Shown here: positions 1 through 7,384 of the stretch, piece after piece
Layout of the letters: each line of letters starts with the position of its first letter
Numbering within the stretch: the stretch's first letter is position 1
Origin: an uncultured Peptococcaceae bacterium
GTDB taxonomy: Bacteria; Bacillota; Desulfotomaculia; Desulfotomaculales; Desulfallaceae
DNA length: 32,554 nucleotides
Reading direction: 5' to 3'
Assembly (NCBI GenBank): GCA_913064925.1
Contig: CAJYBN010000003.1
Span: forward strand, 1 to 32,554
Notes under the pieces: generated by a model
Seen by the model: the letters and a program-made list of their open reading frames with translations, nothing else
Told to the model about the DNA's origin: nothing
Databases searched by the model: none
Position numbers and translations under genes: made by a program

Positions 1-157
1 AAATATCCAAATATAAATCTTCTCCCCCAAAAGTAGCCAGTGATGAATATAATGCACTTTCCAAGAGCCCCTTGTCCCTAATACCATAATTGCCACCGGT
101 TGATTTGATGATTCTATCGTAAATTTTTAATACAGTGTCTGTTTCCAACCATTTCAC
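1..157 (-). CDS. doc: Doc-family (Fic fold) toxin, 3' part outside window
   Basis: N-terminal 52 codons of a death-on-curing toxin; the gene runs off the left edge. The residues read WLETDTVLKIYDRIIKSTGG, then GIRDKGLLESALYSS and TFGGEDLY, which is the typical opening of Doc proteins. Family knowledge: Doc toxins are Fic-fold kinases that phosphorylate EF-Tu and halt translation. The catalytic HxFx(D/N)GNKR loop would lie outside the window and cannot be checked. The start is GTG at 157, overlapping the antitoxin stop by four bases (GTGA), a typical translationally coupled toxin-antitoxin arrangement. Confidence 0.85.
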   Translation of the reverse strand, partial: MKWLETDTVLKIYDRIIKSTGGNYGIRDKGLLESALYSSLATFGGEDLYLDI

Positions 158-321
158 TTGGCTAGCTCCTTTAACGCCGGTTTATATCTTTCAATAATTT
201 CTTCGGCAACTCTTAGCTGTTTGTTTTTTTCTAATCGTTTTTTTAAAGCCTCCAGAATACTTTCGAGCTCATCAGGGGACAAGCTGGCAAGTTGTTCGAC
301 AAGGTTATCATTGGTAGTCAA
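154..321 (-). CDS. Small antitoxin of the Doc toxin-antitoxin module
   Basis: Encodes a 55-residue acidic/basic helical protein with the core VEQLASLSPDELESILEAL, followed by a lysine/arginine-rich helix. The start is TTG at 321, chosen because a strong GGGAGGTG ribosome-binding site lies six bases upstream. The stop overlaps the GTG start of the doc toxin by four bases. Position before a doc gene implies that it neutralises the toxin by direct binding and probably represses its own promoter; this is inference from module architecture. It is too short to show a recognised DNA-binding fold. A degraded relative lies at 14762-14860. Confidence 0.75.
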   Translation of the reverse strand: MTTNDNLVEQLASLSPDELESILEALKKRLEKNKQLRVAEEIIERYKPALKELAK

Positions 322-468
322 GTATTACACCTCCCTTTTTGTGATGCAATTCTATAATAAGTTTACCAAAAAATAAAGCTTGGCTAGACATCGGCCGCAG
401 AAAGATTTGCTGAGAATGGCAAAAAAATTGTTACAAGAAAAAGGAAAAACCTTGAGGAGTGAGAATAT

Positions 469-822
469 ATGCGCAAAGCCGACTTTCAAGCGCGGATCAA
501 AAAAATCGAGATTGTGAACAGGGTGCCGGCCGACGGATGGTCCCAGTCCATCCGGGTGAACCTGGACGAAATCGAGCTGACCAACGAAAACTTACTGGAG
601 CTGCGGCAGTTCCGGCCCAACGAGCCGGTGAACGTGATTATCAAGCCCGCCGAGCCCAACCTGTTCGACGTAGCCGGTTCCCGCACCCAGGGTGTGGAAC
701 AGCCAAAACCCGCCAACGGCCGGGCGCCGACCCTGGACGACCCGGAGGACTTTTTAACCATTACGGAAGATGACGAGGATGTCCCGCCGCCCGGAAAAGT
801 AATTAAAGAATTCAAGGTGTAA
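469..822 (+). CDS. Hypothetical protein, 117 aa, unrecognised
   Basis: Open frame with a good ribosome-binding site (GAGGAGTGAG) and an ATG start at 469. The protein begins MRKADFQARIKKIEIVN, has a central segment rich in charged residues and NVIIKP, and ends in a very acidic proline-rich stretch (TITEDDEDVPPPG) before a basic tail. No signal peptide or membrane segment is seen. Base composition is visibly GC-richer than the BREX genes nearby. The next gene begins 88 bases downstream on the same strand, so the two may share a transcript. I do not recognise the family. Small acidic proteins of this kind are common on mobile elements, but that is only a suggestion. Confidence 0.6.
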   Translation: MRKADFQARIKKIEIVNRVPADGWSQSIRVNLDEIELTNENLLELRQFRPNEPVNVIIKPAEPNLFDVAGSRTQGVEQPKPANGRAPTLDDPEDFLTITEDDEDVPPPGKVIKEFKV

Positions 823-910
823 AGAAAGCCGTAGGATATAACGGCCCCCCGGCCGGGCTGCCGCGTGATAAAAAAATCCAAGGCCAGGATATGAGAAAGG
901 AGCGGCATTT

Positions 911-1276
911 ATGAAGGTAGAGCTCACCCTGGAGGAAATCAACTGCCTGATGAACGCCCTGAACCTGGCCCGGCGTTTTTACGAAAAGACAAACCAGGTC
1001 GACCGGGCCAAGGAAGCGCAGCAGGTGCATGACCTGCTGGCAGGCGCCGGCGAAATCCACGCCCACGTGGCGCTGCAGCACATGACCGAGGCAGGACAGA
1101 AAGAATACCGGGAGCTGCTGCGCAAGCGGGAAGCCAGGCTTAAAGGCAATGGAAAGGTAATTGAGCTGTACCAGTTTGCGCCCGTTGACGAAGACGACCC
1201 CAACGAAGTTAGCGCGGATCGGGAGATAGGCAGGATAGCCCGGGATTGGGCCAGAGAAACAAAAGATAAAGACTAA
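911..1276 (+). CDS. Hypothetical helical protein, 121 aa, unrecognised
   Basis: ATG start at 911 with a GAAAGGAG ribosome-binding site. The protein appears almost entirely alpha-helical: an N-terminal MKVELTLEEINCLMNALNLA segment, a middle region rich in Q/A/H, and a KREARLKGNGKVIELYQF segment followed by an acidic linker and a basic C-terminus. No membrane segments or catalytic motifs are visible. It follows the 469-822 gene on the same strand and is closed by a terminator at 1279-1302, so the pair probably forms a two-gene unit. Function unknown; the family is not recognised. Confidence 0.6.
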   Translation: MKVELTLEEINCLMNALNLARRFYEKTNQVDRAKEAQQVHDLLAGAGEIHAHVALQHMTEAGQKEYRELLRKREARLKGNGKVIELYQFAPVDEDDPNEVSADREIGRIARDWARETKDKD

Positions 1277-1278
1277 AA

Positions 1279-1302
1279 AGCCCCTTATGGGGTTATTTTT
1301 TT
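1279..1302 (+). terminator. Rho-independent terminator after 911-1276
   Basis: A short stem AGCCCC / GGGGTT with a TTAT loop is followed by ATTTTTTT. It begins three bases after the stop codon of the upstream gene. Confidence 0.75.
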
Positions 1303-1326
1303 GTCCCGCTCTCAAGGATGATCCAA

Positions 1327-2238
1327 ATGATTGAAGAGGCAGTTATGCACCTTCTTCGTAACAACTCGGACCTGCATGAGCCTTACACAATGCTGAGAAC
1401 TTATGTCGAACGCGATATGGATACGTTACCTGAGAAGTTTTGGGAAAATCTTAAGGCGCTAAAAGCTGCGGCTGTTAGTGAAAAAAACCAGACTTTTGCC
1501 AAAACCATTTGGTGCTTGGAGACGGCTGGCAAAGTGCAGGATTATTTCATCACAGCGTTCACTCTATGCCGTCAAGATAATTTCTACGGAGGTTGGTGTT
1601 ATTTTGAGCGGTGTGAGATTCAATTAGCATCACTTGACCGACATTTTCGAGAAGAGGACAGCGAATTTGGACTCAATTTCATCCGAGAGCATTACCCACG
1701 ATTCCAATTTCTGTTCCCTTACCGGTTGTTTATTAGTCCGGGTTTTATAGTGAAAGAGGCCCGTTGTTCGATTTGTGATGAAGTCATCAAGCTCCGTGGC
1801 GGATGTGGTCATATCAAGGGGGAAATTTACGACGGAGAGTTATGTGTATGGAAGATTACGGGGGCCGATTTCTTAGAGGTTTCATTAGTAGAAAACCCGG
1901 TCCAGAAGTATTCTGTGGTTTTTCCTCAGGACGGCTCATACAACTACGCTCTAATAAAATATGTAGTTGATGGGCTGCGTTCCCCGTGGCATGCATGGGA
2001 CTATGATAGGATCATGATTGAAACGGATGAGCCGCTGTACCCTGGTGTGGGTCAGAATGAACAATGTCCCTGCGGATCCGGCAACGAGTTTAGGCTATGC
2101 TGTATTAACAAAAGAAAATTTCGTGAGCACTACCAGGTGTTTTTCTCGGTTCCGCCGCCCAAAGAACTACCAAACTACGTTCCCACCGCAGATTATCGTA
2201 TACCAAATAAAAGGTATCTCCCTAATCGAAATAAATAG
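1327..2238 (+). CDS. SEC-C motif zinc-binding protein
   Basis: Protein of about 303 residues. The start is placed at ATG 1327 rather than 1318 because AAGGA sits eight bases before it. Two metal-binding clusters are visible. In the middle, CSIC is followed by CGHIKGEIYDGE and a further Cys. At the C-terminus, QCPCGSGNEFRLCC matches the SEC-C signature found at the end of SecA and in many stand-alone proteins. SEC-C motifs bind zinc and often mediate protein contacts; no enzyme domain is visible, so the cellular role is unknown. Its 3' end overlaps, on the opposite strand, the end of a truncated yhaM gene, suggesting that this gene lies on DNA joined to yhaM by a rearrangement. Composition is more AT-rich than the two genes before it. 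Confidence 0.7.
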   Translation: MIEEAVMHLLRNNSDLHEPYTMLRTYVERDMDTLPEKFWENLKALKAAAVSEKNQTFAKTIWCLETAGKVQDYFITAFTLCRQDNFYGGWCYFERCEIQLASLDRHFREEDSEFGLNFIREHYPRFQFLFPYRLFISPGFIVKEARCSICDEVIKLRGGCGHIKGEIYDGELCVWKITGADFLEVSLVENPVQKYSVVFPQDGSYNYALIKYVVDGLRSPWHAWDYDRIMIETDEPLYPGVGQNEQCPCGSGNEFRLCCINKRKFREHYQVFFSVPPPKELPNYVPTADYRIPNKRYLPNRNK

Positions 2239-2912
2239 GTAATAATGTTATCAAGTGAAACATCGTCGGTATAATCTATATCGGCCCGGACCCGGTATTT
2301 TTCTATTTTGCCGATATCGTGCAGTAAGGCCCCCGTGACCAGCAGGTCCCGGTCAACCCGGGGATAAGCCGCCGCCACCCCTTCGGCGGCCTTGACCATA
2401 CCCATGCTGTGCTGCCACAGCCCGCCCAGCAGGGCGTGGTGATTGTGCTTGGCGGCCGGGCTCCCGGCCATAGCTTCCATCAGGTTGTGGTCATTGGCCA
2501 TCAGCAAAAGCAGCTGCTTTAAATGCGTTGTTTTGATGGTGGCCGCGATGTTGAGCCAGGTTTCCCGTACTTCTTCCCTGGTGACGCCGGTTGAAGGAAT
2601 AAACCTTTCCGGCACCACCTGGTCATCCGGGCACTTTTCCACGGACGCCAGGTTCAGCTGGATGGCCCCGTTGTATTCGGTGACGCGGCCGGTTACTTTG
2701 ACTACATCGCCGGCCCGGCAGCAGTTGTTGACTTCTTCCGCCTGTTCCCATACCAGGCCTTCCACCCGGCCCGTTTTGTCTGCCAGGGTAAGCCTGAGGA
2801 AAAACCCTGTTCCATCCCGGTAAGGCAGTAATTTCTTGCCGCGCAGTGCATAAGCGCCGTTTACCTCGTCCCCGAGCTGCAGGTTGTTAATACTTGTGCC
2901 GTCCACTGTCAT
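2193..2912 (-). pseudogene. yhaM: 3'-truncated YhaM-type 3'-5' exoribonuclease
   Basis: The N-terminal OB-fold is visible (residues about 15-95: VNGAYALRGKKLLPYRDGTG, FFLRLTLADKTGRVEG, GDVVKVTGRVTEYNG), followed by an HD domain with LWQHS at about 165-169 and LLHDIGK at about 196-202. Family knowledge: YhaM is a cytoplasmic exoribonuclease/DNase of Firmicutes, usually a little over 300 residues. Here recognisable homology stops near residue 226, after DYTDDVSLDNIITYLF. The last part of the HD domain, including its HHG region, is missing, and a short unrelated tail precedes the stop. Start chosen: ATG at 2912 after AAAGGGAGGGA; GTG at 2906 would give a more normal spacing. The gene follows brxA on the same strand by 76 bases. 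It is probably inactive. Confidence 0.8.
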
Positions 2913-2988
2913 TCCCTCCCTTTGGAGTTTGCCCTTTGTAATTACATGGCCCTGGCGTAGGCTCCCATCTCCCAAATCTCAAATCAAA

Positions 2989-3702
2989 TCATCTTAATTC
3001 CACCACATCTACATCTAAACCCTGCCGGTTAACTTCAAATCTATCTGACGTTAGTAACTCCCCCAACTTTACATTTATATCAAAAGGAAACAAAGCCGGA
3101 GCGCTAATTAAGCTTTGATAGGTTATCGTTCTTTGGTCAATACAACGCAAATAGCATTCCAAAAGCCATAGTTTAAGTTCTTCATTTTCAATCACTATTT
3201 TATTAGCAGCAACATATTCACCTTTTACGTCAGTATCCTTAAGGGCCCCCCAAAGAGATAACGAACGGAGCAGTCGCTGCACTGCCCAATTTAATGAACT
3301 CCTGTCTCCCCAGCTTTCAATAATCCGTTTGTGCACCTGGGCCAGGGTTATTTCATCTTGCAGGGATAATAGCCGTCCGATTACAGTGGTAACATCCCTG
3401 AATAAGGGGTAAGCCAGTAAACACAAGCCCCAGTGCAACGCTAGCCGTTCTTCTGTTTTTACTTTGCGTAAAAACTGCAGAGCCTGATCCCGCAAGGAAA
3501 CATCTTCCTCAGGCACCGAAACCCATATTCTCATTAAAACATTGATATGTTTACGCCTCGATTCACCACCTTTTATTATGTCTGATAAATAACCATCCAT
3601 TTGTTCTTTTATACGTTTAGCATCTCTTTCATCGTTATATAAAAAAGCCAGTTTATCCAACCAATCCAGCTGGATTTTCTTTTCCATGCCTATTCGCTTC
3701 AA
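2989..3702 (-). CDS. brxA: BREX-3 protein BrxA (predicted NusB-like)
   Basis: A protein of 237 residues, last gene of the BREX operon. Helical sequence with IQLDWLDKLAFLYN near the start and RLLSLQDEITLAQVHKRIIE followed by SWGDRSSLNWAVQRLLRSL in the middle. This resembles the BrxA family (DUF1819), described as similar to the RNA-binding antitermination protein NusB. Its position directly after pglZ matches BREX type 3 gene order. The start is set at TTG 3702: this codon overlaps the pglZ stop as TTGA and lies ten bases after AAGGAAGAG. ATG at 3687 is an alternative. No truncation is seen. BrxA is accessory to defence; its exact action is unresolved. Confidence 0.75.
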   Translation of the reverse strand: MKRIGMEKKIQLDWLDKLAFLYNDERDAKRIKEQMDGYLSDIIKGGESRRKHINVLMRIWVSVPEEDVSLRDQALQFLRKVKTEERLALHWGLCLLAYPLFRDVTTVIGRLLSLQDEITLAQVHKRIIESWGDRSSLNWAVQRLLRSLSLWGALKDTDVKGEYVAANKIVIENEELKLWLLECYLRCIDQRTITYQSLISAPALFPFDINVKLGELLTSDRFEVNRQGLDVDVVELR

Positions 3703-5636
3703 TGCTGCTCTTCCTTCCACAGTCTAATAAATGGCACAATAATTTCTTCAATACTTATACCACCGTGGCTTACAACACTCTTGCCCTTGGTAATATATGC
3801 AGTTTCATCTTCCGCCAGCAATATGTGAATATCTTCCGGTAAACCGTATTTATTTGGCCAGGCAATGGACTTTGTTTCTTCCATCGCTTCTCGCAAAAAC
3901 TCCTGGTTTTGATAAATTCTAAATCTTTCACCCTTACTATCTACCAATACCCCCTGGTTAAGCTTACCCTGGCCAACTGCCGCCACGTTTCCGTGATCCG
4001 AGGCTATATATACTTTAAAGTTATTTGCCAGTAATTTATCTAATAAACTTTGCAAGTACCCCCCCTGCATCCAAAGCTCTATATCTTGGTACATTCCTTT
4101 GGTACCCAGTTGCTGGCCGTGTACCATTTTGTCTACTTTATCAATAACCAGTCCCAGAATCTGTGTTTTAGGATCTGATAACAGTGAATCCAATTCTGAA
4201 CCGTCACCATCGCCCAATTCCTTAACCAGTTTTATATTAAAGGCTTTAAAACCTTCATTTTCCCAAAAACGCTTCCATAATTGATCCTCTTTATTAGTGG
4301 TAAATAAAGAGTCTTTAAAATATCTCGGCGGTTCCCCGGCGAAAATCGCCTGGCGGGATACCGAAGTCATGGTGGGCACCCAGGCAAAAGACGAGCCTTC
4401 TTCAAACCTAACCCCGGAAGCCTTCAACAAGTGCTTTTTAACCAGTAGCCACTGGTCCCAGGCCATACCGTCAAGAACCACTAAAGCCAACCTTTGCCAG
4501 CCATTTTTTCTCCCCTGATAACCAAGGAATTTCGGTATATGATGCACCATTACAGGATTTTTGATATAAGGTAAATTGCTTAGAGTACCATACTTAACCA
4601 GCAACCATTCTTTAAACAGCTTGCCAAGCTCACGATAAACCCCGTTAAATCTATCTTTAATCGCCCGGGGCAAATTTTCGACTTCATGCACTATTACCTT
4701 GGCCTCCGCCAAAACGGGAGCAACATTCAACCAGTGCTGGTAGGAAAGGTTTTCCTGGTGTAGTAATTTCTCCAACTTTTCAATGAGCAGTGTTAACCTT
4801 TGTTCCCCGTGGGTATCCTGATACCCGGCAATTCCCACTTTAGCCCAGCCGGGCAGATTGTCTGCTCCCTCAGTAACATCAACGGGCGTTAAAATACCTT
4901 CCAAGAAAAGGTTATCGATATATACCCGGATATCATTATGTTCAAAGGGTACCAGCGTTTGACCGCCGCCTTTAATTTTATTGTAGATAAAAAGTCTCCA
5001 CTGTTCTTGTAAAAAGCCCCAGAATTCCTCCCGGCCGGCTAATAATTTTGCTCCGTTTATACCTGTAAAAAATTCTTTGCCTTGCAGTTTTTCATTGATA
5101 AATTCAATTAAATCCTCTGATAATTGAACCTTACGATAATGTAAGGAAATTAATATCCTGATAAACTGTTCAATGTTTTTGATTAAACCGGGAACCAATT
5201 CGTAGACATGCTGTAACACAAACTCCCTGGTACCCTGATCCCCCAGCTTTCCTCCATCATATTCGGAATAAGCTTGGTATAAAGCACCTATTACATCCAT
5301 ATCCAATTGTTTCAGCACCGGGTAACTGAACCTGGGGAAAAACTCAGCCAAACTCAAGCTAACAGGTACCCCAACCTGCAGCACATCATAGGGCAAGACA
5401 TTTAAATTATGATCCCGCACTTGCACAATTAATTTGCGATCGGTTTGGTCTCGAAACTCAGCTTCATAAACATACCGGAAAGCAACCGGGTCGTTATATT
5501 CTACAACTTCAAAGCCCTGTCCGGTCAAATTACCCAGAATACTTTCCTCCTGAAGAATTCCATCAGGGTCCGCTACCAGAATAATTCTGTGCATTTCTAA
5601 ATTGAACTTTTCCAATACCCTTTGATACCAAAGCAT
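3699..5636 (-). CDS. pglZ: BREX-3 phosphatase-like protein PglZ
   Basis: A protein of 645 residues. The C-terminal half is a PglZ domain of the alkaline phosphatase superfamily. Metal-site motifs are visible at about 388-393 (LDGMAW), 421-426 (PTMTSV), 498-506 (IDKVDKMVH), 546-549 (SDHG) and 623-626 (SHGG), so the active site looks intact. The N-terminal 380 residues are a helical region typical of the longer PglZ proteins. PglZ is the signature protein of all BREX systems and is required for phage exclusion together with the methyltransferase. The start ATG at 5636 has GGAGGG seven bases upstream and abuts the stop of the broken helicase frame. Coupled to brxA downstream. Confidence 0.93.
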   Translation of the reverse strand: MLWYQRVLEKFNLEMHRIILVADPDGILQEESILGNLTGQGFEVVEYNDPVAFRYVYEAEFRDQTDRKLIVQVRDHNLNVLPYDVLQVGVPVSLSLAEFFPRFSYPVLKQLDMDVIGALYQAYSEYDGGKLGDQGTREFVLQHVYELVPGLIKNIEQFIRILISLHYRKVQLSEDLIEFINEKLQGKEFFTGINGAKLLAGREEFWGFLQEQWRLFIYNKIKGGGQTLVPFEHNDIRVYIDNLFLEGILTPVDVTEGADNLPGWAKVGIAGYQDTHGEQRLTLLIEKLEKLLHQENLSYQHWLNVAPVLAEAKVIVHEVENLPRAIKDRFNGVYRELGKLFKEWLLVKYGTLSNLPYIKNPVMVHHIPKFLGYQGRKNGWQRLALVVLDGMAWDQWLLVKKHLLKASGVRFEEGSSFAWVPTMTSVSRQAIFAGEPPRYFKDSLFTTNKEDQLWKRFWENEGFKAFNIKLVKELGDGDGSELDSLLSDPKTQILGLVIDKVDKMVHGQQLGTKGMYQDIELWMQGGYLQSLLDKLLANNFKVYIASDHGNVAAVGQGKLNQGVLVDSKGERFRIYQNQEFLREAMEETKSIAWPNKYGLPEDIHILLAEDETAYITKGKSVVSHGGISIEEIIVPFIRLWKEEQH

Positions 5637-6212
5637 TTAATAGCCCTCCACATAAACCAGGCATACCGGAGTTAATTCCGGAATAAAATTCTCCTTTTGA
5701 GCCATGCGCCCCCTCCAGAGATGTTCCTCCCGGTCCAGCTGTTTAAGCCGGTGCTCCCTTACCCCTTTAAGCCCCAAACGGGAAATTGCCTCCCGGCGCA
5801 AACGAAAAGCCAATTCACCTTTTTCTCTTTCCCGATTGAGCCTTTGCCGGTATAACTGCTCTATTTCTTTAAAAAGGCTATAGCCATGTTGTTTTATTTT
5901 TTCTTCCAAGGTTTCTAAAACATCGTCGCCCTTTTTAAAACCTATAAAATGTATCTCTTGTCCCTTATCCATAAACCTGTCCCAAATGTACTTGGCAGTT
6001 GGTAAATAAGACTTACCCTCTTCGGACAGAAAAACAGGAAACACCCTATCCATTCTCTGGTCCGTGCCATTAAGGCCAATTCCCCAAAGGGACCAGTACC
6101 CTTTAATGCCTTCCGGCAAATCTTTAAGCTGCAGAACTGGTACCGGCTCGCCCGGTACAAAAATATGCCGGGCCATTAATATTTTCAGTATTTTTTCTTC
6201 CTGGAGCGTCAA
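5637..6212 (-). pseudogene. brxHII: BrxHII helicase, detached C-terminal fragment
   Basis: Open segment of about 190 residues, starting formally at TTG 6212 but open in the same frame to about 6325. It contains LPEGIKGYWSLWGIGLNG, VFPVFLSEEGKSYLPTAKYIWDRF and a long coiled, charged helix near residues 110-170 before ending ELTPVCLVYVEGY. This pattern matches the region that follows the helicase core in large SNF2-type helicases. No start signal is seen and it lies in a different reading frame from the upstream ATPase half, so it is read as the separated tail of one original gene. The helicase C-terminal domain (motifs IV-VI) that should sit between the halves is absent. Confidence 0.75.
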
Positions 6213-6261
6213 TTTTTTACCAATACCCCAACCAGGCTCTTGCCCCCCGAAGGTTACATCT

Positions 6262-7293
6262 TCAACAACGATTCCATAGCATTTCCTGGCTGTCCAGTTC
6301 CCAAAAATCTATATCCGGGTCAACATCAATATCCGGTATTTGTTTTAAAACCTCCAAGCGTTTCTCCAGCGCTTCCCGTATAGCCCTGGTGCTGCTGGTC
6401 ACCATCCGCTGCATAAGCACCATTAAAAAGCCAATATAATTTTTCTTTTCCAGCAAAGCTTGATTGTAACCCTGCCTGACATACTCGGTAACCGCATGGT
6501 AAAGTTTTTGCTGTTCGGCATGGCGGGCTTCCCAGCTAACCGGCACCAGTTTGGTAATGCGGGGTTGGAAAAGTTTACGCCCATGTGCATCTATGGCTTC
6601 CCTTTTCTCTGTGCGAATAACATAAAGCGCTACCTGTTCTTTAACAATGGCACTGGCATTGGGAAAAGCATCTCTATCAATTAACGTCATCAGCCTGTAA
6701 AAGCCGTCTGTTTTACCCTGGTGTGGAGTGGCGGTAAGAAGCAATAAATATGGAGTTGCTTCTGATAACGCTTTGCCCAACTTATACCGGGCCACCACCT
6801 CGGTACTGCCGCCCATTCTGTGCGCCTCATCCACAACCACTAAATCCCAGCCGGCATTTATTACACTATAAAACCGCTCCTGGTTGTAACGGGCCAGTTG
6901 TTCTTTGCTCCAGCCCTTGCGCGACTCAACGGGCTTGATAGCGTCCATCGGGCACACTACCTGGTTGTACTGTTGCCAGGGGTTCGCTTGACCGGGTATA
7001 ATGCTCAAGGCACTTAATTCCCCGGGGATAAGCAAATGAAAATCTTCGTTAAAATGATTTTTCATTTCCTGCACCCACTGGGCTACCAAGCCTTTGGGGG
7101 CCACGATTAAAATTCTCTTTACCAGGCCACGCAGTTTTAGCTCCCGGATAATCAACCCCGCTTCAATGGTTTTACCTAAACCCACTTCATCAGCCAGTAA
7201 ATAACGCACCTGGTTCCCTGAAATAGCTCTGTTCAAAGCATATAACTGGTGAGGCAGGGGACCAAAAACCCAGTATCCATGCGGATTATTAAT
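6262..7293 (-). pseudogene. brxHII: BrxHII SNF2/DEAH helicase, ATPase half only
   Basis: Homology begins near 7280 with WVFGPLPHQLYALNRAIS (Q-motif region), then LLADEVGLGKTIEAGLI (motif I), ILIVAPKGLVAQW (Ia), VVVDEAHR (II, DEAH) and LLLLTATPHQGKT (III). It ends ELDSQEMLWNRC and stop at 6262. The frame is open only from 7293; the nearest start-like codon, TTG at 7236, falls inside the conserved core, so the natural N-terminus is lost too. BREX type 3 places this ATP-dependent helicase between pglXI and pglZ, exactly as here. With one RecA-like lobe missing, the product should be unable to translocate on DNA. Whether a protein is made is unknown. Confidence 0.88.
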
Positions 7294-7384
7294 TTAGCGG
7301 TTTCCAAGGGTGCGAAAATTAAGTTTAAATTAAAACCCACGCAATATTTGCCGTGCTTTCCATTACTTATGACAAAAAAGATAA

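Noticed and set aside
158..376. 72-codon plus-strand open frame
   Set aside because: It is the antisense shadow of the antitoxin and has no ribosome-binding site.
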